NCBI RefSeq assembly: GCF_000429445.1
Contig: NZ_AUBW01000016.1
Coordinates: 62,001 to 126,000, forward strand
Reading direction: 5' to 3'
DNA from: Algoriphagus terrigena DSM 22685
GTDB lineage: Bacteria > Bacteroidota > Bacteroidia > Cytophagales > Cyclobacteriaceae
Length of the DNA stretch: 64,000 nucleotides
The translations under genes were made by a program, and so were the position numbers. The notes beneath the pieces were generated by a model that saw only the letters and a program-made list of their open reading frames with translations, ran no database searches and was not told the DNA's origin. Of this stretch, positions 33,908 to 41,451 are shown one piece after another (the first letter of the stretch is position 1; every line of letters begins with the position of its first letter).

Positions 33908-35049
33908 ACAAGTGGCGAACGGAGTATGATTTCTTGAAAAGCTGTGATAAATTTCTCTGCCGAAAAGTCTTTGGATCGGTTCGCTCCGGATCGGATCAAT
34001 CTGGATCTCAGCTCACTTTCACGATCCAAAAGTATCATTTTTTCCGTCAAATCGGACTGCAAACCTGTGGTAAAGGCAAGTCCGGCTCCTCCTGCCACTT
34101 CCAGCAAGGCTGGCTGATCGGAGTGGATGACTGGCACACCAAAGCCCATTGCCTCTAGGATGGGAATGCCAAACCCCTCATTTTGAGACGGAAAAACATA
34201 GGCAAACGCTCCGGCATACAGCGCCTTGACCTGCCCGTCGGTCAAGTATCCCGGCAGCAAAACTTTTTCCTCCAATTCCAACTCAGCTACTAGGTCCCGG
34301 ACAGTCGGGAAATCATTCATCACTTTGCTCTGACCGGGTCCACCGGCGAGCACAAGTTTCTTTTCTGACTGAGTTCTGGCAAGAAAATCCGCAAAAGCTC
34401 TGACCAGCGACGGAAGGTTTTTCCGCATCTCAAAGGTCCCGATATGGAGAAAATAGTTGCCCTTTTCCAGGTTATTCTCGGCCAGAAACTGCGGATCGGT
34501 TTCAGTCACCAAGCTCTTAGGGGCTTGATAAATCACCGAAATCGGCCAAGTGGAGCCCAAATGGTCCAAAAGCGAAGCCTTCGCATATTCCGTCGTGGTG
34601 ATAATCTCGGTCCTTTCCTTCAGGCCTTTTTTGATCAAACTCAGGAAATAGGTGCGCCACCACTTGGGATAGTTATTGGGCATCTGCCAGAAAAAAGCAT
34701 CGTGGATCACCGTCAGCCTTCTGCAGGGCAGAGATGCGACAGGAGATACGAAGTCCGGGCAAATCAAGACGTCGGGTTGGTGTTTTTTGACTAGGTCGGG
34801 CAGCTGAAATTCCTTCCATCGAAAATAGTCCAGGTGAAAGTTCAGCTTCTGAATCTTGGACTGAGGACCTTTGTAGGTCTCATCACTTGTCTGCACATCG
34901 GGGTCATGGGTAAAAATCCACTCAATCTCCGGATGGGGAAATCTCCGGGCGGCGTGAGCGAGCTCCTGCATGTAGGTTTTGATCCCGGTAGTGGCGACGT
35001 TGAGGTATTGGAGGTCGAGGAGGACTTTCAAGAGAGGGAATTTGTCCAA
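33904..35049 (-). CDS. Glycosyltransferase family 4 protein
   Basis: A 381-aa GT-B enzyme. N-terminal lobe VLLDLQYLNVATTGIKTYMQELAHAAR and RRLTVIHDAFFWQMPNNYP; donor lobe NYFLHIGTFEMRKNLPSLVRAF, KLVLAGGPGQ, VLLPGYLTDGQVKALYAGAFAYVFPSQNEGFGIPILEAMGFGVPVIHSD. The EGFGIPILEAM stretch carries the family Glu pair that binds the nucleotide sugar. The stop codon overlaps the next gene by 4 bp. Downstream of the pseudogene after a 114-bp gap. Confidence 0.93.
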   Translation of the reverse strand: MDKFPLLKVLLDLQYLNVATTGIKTYMQELAHAARRFPHPEIEWIFTHDPDVQTSDETYKGPQSKIQKLNFHLDYFRWKEFQLPDLVKKHQPDVLICPDFVSPVASLPCRRLTVIHDAFFWQMPNNYPKWWRTYFLSLIKKGLKERTEIITTTEYAKASLLDHLGSTWPISVIYQAPKSLVTETDPQFLAENNLEKGNYFLHIGTFEMRKNLPSLVRAFADFLARTQSEKKLVLAGGPGQSKVMNDFPTVRDLVAELELEEKVLLPGYLTDGQVKALYAGAFAYVFPSQNEGFGIPILEAMGFGVPVIHSDQPALLEVAGGAGLAFTTGLQSDLTEKMILLDRESELRSRLIRSGANRSKDFSAEKFITAFQEIILRSPLV

Positions 35050-35163
35050 ATATAATCAGATTCAAGCAACTGCTTTTATACCCAGTATCTAGAGAAAGTT
35101 GTTCTTGAAATTGCTGATGTAGTAAGGCAATCCGAAAGTGTTGAAATCCCTTTTCATTCGTGC

Positions 35164-35774
35164 TTAATTCTTCCTACACACAATCCACTGATTGACCTGA
35201 AAGAAGTTCTGCACCAGACGGTTGAGTTTCTTCTTAAGCGGCGTCTTGTATCGGAGCAGGTTTCCTATTTTTTCCCGAAGTACATGGGTGTAGCGGTCCT
35301 CGATTGCCAATCCCTCTTCAAGGCAGAGATCAGCCAGCAATCTTTTAGGAAAGATAAAGGTATGCTCCAGACCGTCGATCACATCGGGAAGCTGGAGTCG
35401 GAGCAATTTCGTCCATCGATGCATTCGGTAGAGGTTGCTGGACATATTGGGAGTCCCGATGGCCAGATACCCGTCCGGCTTCAGGACGCGCTTCAGCTGT
35501 TGTATGTAGCCTCTGGGATCCAGAACGAGCTCGATCACGTGGGAGATATGGATCAAATCAAGTCTTTATAATCCACCGCTTGATAGTGGTCTTTTTCATA
35601 GTACTCGGTGTAGTATTTCTCCAGCTCTTGGGCATCCGCCATTGGATTGGCAAATACCAACCCACAATTTTCGCATTTTACCCTAGAAATATGCGGGCCC
35701 CTTCGCCGCGTATCCAGCGCAAGACCGCTTAGATCGGAAGACTTACAAAGTGGGCAGTGACGATGTAGGATCAT
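35164..35774 (-). pseudogene. Methyltransferase pseudogene, SAM-binding core deleted
   Basis: Two pieces of one methyltransferase are joined. The first piece (start 35774) is the zinc-ribbon N-terminus (CPLCKS and KCENCG) with VFANPMADAQELEKYYTEYYEKDHY, and it stops soon after VDYKDLI. In the -1 frame the second piece picks up as DLIHISHVIELVLDPRGYIQQLKRVLKPDGYLAIGTPN, which is the middle and end of such enzymes, to a stop at 35164. The intervening SAM-binding region (the GxGxG core, perhaps 60-90 residues) is gone, with a frame change at the join. The join carries a short repeat (TTGAT TTGAT), as expected for deletion between direct repeats. The start overlaps the wzy-like gene by 32 bp. Confidence 0.82.
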
Positions 35775-37164
35775 TTAGTCTGGATTGCTTTATTCTTGAA
35801 TATTCATTGACACTTGTTCCGATCATCCACCAGGAGATCCAGGATACAAAGGTGTATATTTCCACATTTGCAGTAAAAAGAGGTAGTAGAAGCCCCATCT
35901 TCACCGTCGCTCCCAAAAAGGCGAGCCGGGCCATCTGCAGATTGTCAGAATGACGGAAGGCAAAGATCGACAGGTAAACGCCCGTAAATAGGGCGCCAAT
36001 ATACAGGAGCATACCGAGCCAGCCCAATTGAACCCCGTAGATCAGAAACTGGTTTTCGCCTCCTGTCTTGAGATCCTCGGTAACGCTTCCAAAGTTACCG
36101 CTCATCGCCAGCCCGATACCTTGCGGCGAGGCCACCATCGAGTCGAGTGCCAAAAGCCATTCGACCACGTGCCCGGCGCTGGATGGATCCGCGAAGCGAA
36201 GCGTGTCAATGACAAAAAAGTAAAAATCCTCCGGGGCAAAAAAGACGACATACATCACAAACAGCAGGAAAGACGCGATCCCCAAGCCGATTAACCGATA
36301 CAGTTGGAACACAAGCGCGATAAAGCCCAGCATCAAGAAAAACGCCGCAAAGGATGCTCTGGAAGAGGCGAATACCAGACTGCCCATCCCACACACCATG
36401 ACGATCAGATACGGCCAGCTGTATTCTTTCTTGCTGGTGAGAAACCAGATCAAACCTGCCGAAAAGCCCATCAAAACTGAGCTCGCAAGCTCCAGCGGAT
36501 CTGAAAAAAAGCTCGCCAGTCGCTTCAGTGCTCCCGTAGATTCAAAGGTCCAAGTCAAGCCATAATGTCCCGAGGGCTCAATGTCGTTGATGTGAAGGTT
36601 ATACAGTCCATAACCGGAGAATTGCTGCAGATGGGCGTCCAAGACAAAACTCTCCAGACAATTGACCAGAAAGGCTGCGATAGTGACCACAAAGATGATC
36701 TGGAAGAGCCAATGAATCTCGCGGCCATTAAAGCGCGTATTTCTCCCCAGAAAATAGACAAATCCGGGGATCAGGATGCTTTTGAAATAGAGAGCTTTGT
36801 TGACAAAAGATGCCTCTCCAACCGGCAAGAGTAGAAACAAAAACGCCAAACTCAAGAAACCCAGCATCAGCCAGTCGGTAGACTGAAGCCGAAACGGATA
36901 GTCGAAGGGTCTCTTTTGATAAAAAAGCCACACCAAGACAGCGATCAAGACGATCACTTCTTTGATGACCTGAAAGAGTCCGACGATCTCGGCGGATCCC
37001 GTGGCCAGATAGGCCACGCTCAGGGTGGTGATATAAAAGGGAAGAAATGCCGCCAGAAAGAAGACAAAATAGGCCCACTTTCCCGCAAATACCATCTGCT
37101 GCACTGTCCAAAGAAATCCTACAGCTACGGCAAGCGCGATAAGTACCAAGAATATTATAGCCAT
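35743..37164 (-). CDS. O-antigen polymerase (Wzy)-like membrane protein
   Basis: A 473-aa inner-membrane protein with about 11-12 hydrophobic helices spread over its length and a large outside loop before the last helices (about 330-385, SSAGHVVEWLLALDSMVASPQGIGLAMSGNFGSVTEDLKTGGENQFLIYGVQLGWLG). The GLAMSG...GGENQFLIYGVQLGWLGMLLYIG stretch is typical of Wzy_C/O-antigen ligase-polymerase proteins. It probably joins lipid-linked repeat units into a long chain on the periplasmic face. Position among Wzx, Wzz and glycosyltransferase genes supports this. Sequence is too variable for a firm symbol. Confidence 0.8.
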   Translation of the reverse strand: MAIIFLVLIALAVAVGFLWTVQQMVFAGKWAYFVFFLAAFLPFYITTLSVAYLATGSAEIVGLFQVIKEVIVLIAVLVWLFYQKRPFDYPFRLQSTDWLMLGFLSLAFLFLLLPVGEASFVNKALYFKSILIPGFVYFLGRNTRFNGREIHWLFQIIFVVTIAAFLVNCLESFVLDAHLQQFSGYGLYNLHINDIEPSGHYGLTWTFESTGALKRLASFFSDPLELASSVLMGFSAGLIWFLTSKKEYSWPYLIVMVCGMGSLVFASSRASFAAFFLMLGFIALVFQLYRLIGLGIASFLLFVMYVVFFAPEDFYFFVIDTLRFADPSSAGHVVEWLLALDSMVASPQGIGLAMSGNFGSVTEDLKTGGENQFLIYGVQLGWLGMLLYIGALFTGVYLSIFAFRHSDNLQMARLAFLGATVKMGLLLPLFTANVEIYTFVSWISWWMIGTSVNEYSRIKQSRLNDPTSSLPTL

Positions 37165-37269
37165 GGGCTTCCCATAGTCGGGGCTGTCAGTGTTTTACAA
37201 AGAAACAGTTTTATTAAAAACGAATCGAGTATGTAAATACCGGATAAACCTGGCAGGTCGATAATAAAC

Positions 37270-38049
37270 TCAATCTTTTGTGATGTATTGATCCTTGTAG
37301 AGCTGATTGTCGGCTCGCTTTCGGATTAGCTCTTCAATATCAGGATTGGAAATCTGGTCTTCGGTGGGAGCATAGAGCGCCCGCTGCCGATTTTCCGTAT
37401 TCGCCGGTGGATCGCAGAGGTAGTAGATGGCGAGGGATTTTCGGACGTTCGTACCTCCTGAACTTACCTGTCTGCTCAGCCCATGCCATGACTGATAGGT
37501 CGTGTCAAAGATCACCGCACGGTTAAACCTGATTTCTACTTCTTTCTCCAGTTTAAGCGGACGACTGCTGACTGGGTCATTGCTCCAGAGACCAAAATGG
37601 CCACCAAACTCAGCCTGCCAATCTTGGGACAGGTATAAGATCAGATTGATCCTTCGCTGCAAACCCAGTTTGGGGTGAATGTTATAGTCCAGGTGCGGGT
37701 TGAGCTTGCCTCCATCCGGGTGCATGTGCCAGCCACCGCCGTGCAGGCCAAAGTCGGGATACAGTTTGATGCCCAACAGCTGACCGAGCTCACTTACAAA
37801 AGCCTCTGAGCAGAGGTATTCAAAAAACTTGTAAGTGAACGCAGGGAATCTGTTCCAGTCATTCAGGGCAGATTTTTTTTCCAGCGGGTTGGAATAAGTA
37901 AATAGGCTGCTGTCATCGATCACCGGAAACTCCCCCGCGAGTGACTTTGCAAAGTCTGTATCTACAAAATCATCGATCACTAAATGCGGAAATGGTGCTG
38001 CCGAGTGAAACTCCCCGACTCTTTTCTTAATCTCCTCAATCTTAATCAT
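37270..38049 (-). CDS. 2OG-Fe(II) oxygenase (prolyl 4-hydroxylase-like) in the polysaccharide unit
   Basis: A 259-aa cytoplasmic dioxygenase. The iron site is complete: H119 and D121 in NPHLDYNIHP and H189 in SWHGLSRQV, with R203/K204 in NVRKSLAIYYL to bind 2-oxoglutarate. GGGWHMHPDGGKLN precedes the site, as in prolyl-hydroxylase relatives that use FGGxFGLW segments (FGGHFGLWSND here). In a glycan cluster such enzymes are unusual; it may hydroxylate a sugar, a fatty acyl group or a peptide substituent. It overlaps the GT2 gene by 8 bp, so it is part of the same transcript. Substrate unknown. Confidence 0.87.
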   Translation of the reverse strand: MIKIEEIKKRVGEFHSAAPFPHLVIDDFVDTDFAKSLAGEFPVIDDSSLFTYSNPLEKKSALNDWNRFPAFTYKFFEYLCSEAFVSELGQLLGIKLYPDFGLHGGGWHMHPDGGKLNPHLDYNIHPKLGLQRRINLILYLSQDWQAEFGGHFGLWSNDPVSSRPLKLEKEVEIRFNRAVIFDTTYQSWHGLSRQVSSGGTNVRKSLAIYYLCDPPANTENRQRALYAPTEDQISNPDIEELIRKRADNQLYKDQYITKD

Positions 38050-38974
38050 GGTAGGTTTTTAATAGGCCATCCGCGAAGCCACTCCAGGCCATCCGCAATT
38101 TTTGTGGCCTCCATCTGGCGACAAAATACCCCGTGTAGAGGATCATTTTTCCAAATTGGACGGCAACGGCCAAAGGTATAAAAATATTTTTAGTGTGATG
38201 TTTGATGAAGATCATCTGGTTCCGCTGTGCCAAATAGTGTACCATGGGATTCACAAAGCCCTCTTTTCCTTTGGTCTTGGATTTGGATGAGTTTCCTACC
38301 GAATGGTAAATCTTGGCTTCGGGCTCAAACCACAGCTTGTATCCCCTTTCGCGAATCCGCATGGAGAGATCCACGTCCTCGAATGAGCCAAAAAAGAAAA
38401 ACTCTTTCAGCAAACCCGTTTCCCGCAATACGGCTGTTTTTATCAATGTGGCGCAGCCTGTAGTCCAGTCCGTTTCCGTAGGCACGACATTAGTCAGATC
38501 TGTCGACCCTTCTTTTATCGTCAGAGAAAGACCCAGCGAGGGGATAAGCTTCCCTCCAGCATTCCAGATAACGTTCCTTCGATCTCCGTTGTAAAAGATC
38601 AAAGGCTGCGCTGCCCCGAATTGGGGTCTACCATGAATGGAAAAGACCAATTTGTCCAAAAAATCCGGGTCGACCTCCGTGTCGTTGTTCAGCTCTAGGA
38701 TATAGTCAAACCCTTCGGCCAACGCGTACCGAAATCCAACATTGTTGCCTCCGGAAAACCCGAGATTTCTGTCCGTGAATAAGAAATGGGCAAAATCCCC
38801 AAATTCCTGATCGAGTCTTTCGCCAGATCCATCGCCAGAGTGATTGTCCACGACTACAGGTTTGAAATTGGGATAGCTACAGGCCTGGAGAGAGATAAGG
38901 CATTTTTGGGAATCGTCGTAGTTTTTCCAGTTGATCAGTACTACCGCTACAGAGGGAAAAGATGGGAAACTCAT
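38042..38974 (-). CDS. Glycosyltransferase family 2 protein
   Basis: A 310-aa GT-A enzyme. The N-terminal donor site is VAVVLINWKNYDDSQKCLISLQACSYPNFKPVVVDNHSGDGSGE, followed by LGFSGGNNVGFRYALAEGFDYILELNNDTEVDPDFLDKL with the metal-binding acidic motif (ELNNDTEVD), and GSFEDVDLSMRIRERGYKLWFEPEAKIYH, the family acceptor region. One hydrophobic stretch near the C-terminus may dock it to the membrane. Start overlaps nothing; the stop overlaps the oxygenase start by 8 bp. It is 97 bp downstream of the flippase gene. Confidence 0.93.
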   Translation of the reverse strand: MSFPSFPSVAVVLINWKNYDDSQKCLISLQACSYPNFKPVVVDNHSGDGSGERLDQEFGDFAHFLFTDRNLGFSGGNNVGFRYALAEGFDYILELNNDTEVDPDFLDKLVFSIHGRPQFGAAQPLIFYNGDRRNVIWNAGGKLIPSLGLSLTIKEGSTDLTNVVPTETDWTTGCATLIKTAVLRETGLLKEFFFFGSFEDVDLSMRIRERGYKLWFEPEAKIYHSVGNSSKSKTKGKEGFVNPMVHYLAQRNQMIFIKHHTKNIFIPLAVAVQFGKMILYTGYFVARWRPQKLRMAWSGFADGLLKTYHD

Positions 38975-39071
38975 TCGGGAATATTATTCGCTTGGTATGC
39001 AAAAAGGGTAAGCATGATCTATCTAGGCTCAAATATACTGCCCAAGCAAAGACATGCCTTCATTTTCTTGT

Positions 39072-40370
39072 TTATCTGGTGGAAAAAAACTCGTTCACTA
39101 GCGTACGATTGTACTTCCAATTGAAAAAACTTGAAATCAAAAAGGAGGCCACTTCCGTAGAAAGTAGCGCAATGGCAAGGCCTTGTTCTCCATAATACGC
39201 CGTCGCAAAAACTGAGGCAACGAGCATGTATCCGCAAATCAGCCAAGAAGTCCTGAACAACAGTTGTTTTTGATCGTTGATCAGAAAAACGATGACGTTC
39301 CAAATATTGATGCAGGCCAGAAATGGGATAAAGGCCAAGATTTCCAAAACCTGAACCGACTGGGGGAGTGATCTTCCAGAGAGGATCTGAATAATAAGAT
39401 CTGCTCCAAGATAAGCGCCGATAGACAAGATCGCACTGGCCCCCATGGACAGTAGCGCCACCTTGGTCGAAAACGTCAGGAATCTGGTACGGTCCATCAG
39501 ATACAATCTGGCGGCATTGGGAAAAGTTGCCTGCACAATCAGTGACGGAACCATTCTCATCACCATGATCACCCGCTCGGCAAGGCTATACATTCCCAAA
39601 ATCTCCGCTGTAGAAAAGAAACTTAGAATAATCAATCCACCATTGATTGCGATATGGCTTCCCAGATTGGAAAAAAACAGGAGAATATTGGTCGTGAGAC
39701 TTTTCCAGATCGCGGAAAACTCGGGCCAGTAAAACTTAATTTTCAAGAAAATATGAATGTAGACGAGCAGGAAGAGATTGATCCCCAGTCCAAAGAATCC
39801 CATTAGGAAATTGACCCACTGACTTTGCGTGGGAACGTGGATGAACAGCACGATGCCCATCAGGAAAAGCAGCTTGGAGAACACGTTGGCGATCGACACT
39901 AGCTTCATCTTCTCCATCCCCTGAAAAAACCAAAGTGGCAAGGTGGCCTCGGAAAACAAGAGCAAGACGGAAAAGACGAGCACTAGCTGATATTCTCTGA
40001 ATAGATCCAGCCCAAACACCCCGATAAAAATGGCGAGGCTTGAAATTATTGCCAAAAGGATTTTCGCGGAAAAAACATTGGAAAGAATATGCGACAGGGC
40101 GTCTTTGTCCTGTTGATTGATTGCCACCTCTCTGGGCGCGCTGAGATTGTAACCAAATCCTACCAATATATTGAGCATCACGATCACCGAAAGCGCCAGA
40201 TTGACCAATCCAAACTGGTCTACGCCAATGCGCTGGATCAGCAGCGGCATTGAGATAATGGTGATCAGGACGTTCGACGACTGGATAAAGGCCAGAAAAA
40301 AGAAATTCTGTATCGACTTATTTCGGATGTAGTTTCCGAGCGGGAATAGCAGATTTAGTTTCTCAAACAT
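39072..40370 (-). CDS. Polysaccharide flippase (Wzx-like, MOP superfamily)
   Basis: A 432-aa inner-membrane protein with about 12 hydrophobic helices, typical of the MATE/Wzx type. N-terminal KSIQNFFFLAFIQSSNVLITIISMPLLIQRIGVDQFGLVNLALSVI is a family-type start (GVDQFGLVNLA). Later GLGINLFLLVYIHIFLKIKFYWPEF, LGSHIAINGGLIILSFF and MYSLAERVIMVMRMVPSLIVQATFPNAARL are also typical. It likely flips lipid-linked repeat units to the outer face of the inner membrane. Between the Wzz-like gene (13-bp gap) and the GT2 gene. Confidence 0.9.
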   Translation of the reverse strand: MFEKLNLLFPLGNYIRNKSIQNFFFLAFIQSSNVLITIISMPLLIQRIGVDQFGLVNLALSVIVMLNILVGFGYNLSAPREVAINQQDKDALSHILSNVFSAKILLAIISSLAIFIGVFGLDLFREYQLVLVFSVLLLFSEATLPLWFFQGMEKMKLVSIANVFSKLLFLMGIVLFIHVPTQSQWVNFLMGFFGLGINLFLLVYIHIFLKIKFYWPEFSAIWKSLTTNILLFFSNLGSHIAINGGLIILSFFSTAEILGMYSLAERVIMVMRMVPSLIVQATFPNAARLYLMDRTRFLTFSTKVALLSMGASAILSIGAYLGADLIIQILSGRSLPQSVQVLEILAFIPFLACINIWNVIVFLINDQKQLLFRTSWLICGYMLVASVFATAYYGEQGLAIALLSTEVASFLISSFFNWKYNRTLVNEFFSTR

Positions 40371-40383
40371 CGCAACTCAGGGC

Positions 40384-41451
40384 TTAGCTTTCCTGCACAT
40401 GCTTGTGGTAAAGCCTGCGAAAATAAAGGCCAAAGATCACCAAGAGTCCGGTGATCACGGCTCCCAAAACCATCCCTTTCACTAAGCGAATCTCGGAGCG
40501 CTTCAGCGGAAGTCTCGGCGAATCAATAATCTGGATCAGCGGGGAATTGTTGCGGTGATTGACTTTGGCAATCTCCAAGTTTTTGACAATCTCTTGATAC
40601 ACCGCACCGGTGGCCTGAACGTCGATTTGGCGCTTTTTACTCTCCACGGTCGCCGAGCTCAAGAGCGGGTTGGCGTTGGGTACCCGGTCAGTGGCACTGG
40701 CATATGCTCCGATACTTTCATCCAAGATTGTTCTGACACTATCTGCCTGAGTCTGCAAAATCGCCAGGTTTTCCCCGGTCTTCTTGGTTTTGGTCTCGAA
40801 GTAGAAGGTATTTACTTTCTCCACCAGCGCTTCGTTGAAAGTCTTCGCGAACGACTCATCCTTCGATGAGATAGTAACCTGAATGATGCTGAGCTTACGG
40901 TCGGGTTTTGCGACACCGAGTTGATTTTCGCGGATCAGCTCAGAGACCTCCATGATCACTGAGTCCTGCGTCACGGAGAATTGCTCCCTCGGAACGGAGA
41001 AGTCCATCGCCTCAAAATCGACCTTGGACGCCCACTTTTTGTCCAACTTTTCGAACTCCACGTATCGGTCGATTAGCAGCTGCGAATCACTGAACGGACT
41101 CAGCAAAGTCTCTCCAAGCATTCGATCAGAGCGATAGAGCTCCATGATGTTATCTCCCTGAAACAGTCCACTGGTACCACCCAGAGAGCCGAGATTGACT
41201 CCTACCAGCGAGGCCAAGCCGGACATCTGGCCGATACCACCGCCTTCGCCTTCTTCGAGCACAAAGGACGTTTCGGCGTGGAATACCGGCTTTTTAAACA
41301 CCGAAACCAAAACTCCGAGGACTATTCCTATCATTCCGGCCATGACCAGAATTTTCCACTTCGAAAGAAAAAAAGCAAACCATTCGCCGAGGTTTTGAAA
41401 GACCTCCTTGAGCGTAAACTGGCTTTCAGAAAAATGCTTGGATCCTGCCAT
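40384..41451 (-). CDS. Wzz-type chain-length determinant / polysaccharide co-polymerase
   Basis: A 355-aa inner-membrane protein with the family topology: one helix at about 31-52 (KILVMAGMIGIVLGVLVSVF), a large periplasmic part with coiled-coil segments (about 190-285), and a second helix at about 325-345 (IRLVKGMVLGAVITGLLVIFGL) preceded by the proline-rich DSPRLPLKRSEIR motif. No Walker-type kinase domain or Tyr-rich tail follows, so it is the kinase-less class. Its ATG overlaps the last base of the wza-like stop (TAATG). Confidence 0.9.
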   Translation of the reverse strand: MAGSKHFSESQFTLKEVFQNLGEWFAFFLSKWKILVMAGMIGIVLGVLVSVFKKPVFHAETSFVLEEGEGGGIGQMSGLASLVGVNLGSLGGTSGLFQGDNIMELYRSDRMLGETLLSPFSDSQLLIDRYVEFEKLDKKWASKVDFEAMDFSVPREQFSVTQDSVIMEVSELIRENQLGVAKPDRKLSIIQVTISSKDESFAKTFNEALVEKVNTFYFETKTKKTGENLAILQTQADSVRTILDESIGAYASATDRVPNANPLLSSATVESKKRQIDVQATGAVYQEIVKNLEIAKVNHRNNSPLIQIIDSPRLPLKRSEIRLVKGMVLGAVITGLLVIFGLYFRRLYHKHVQES

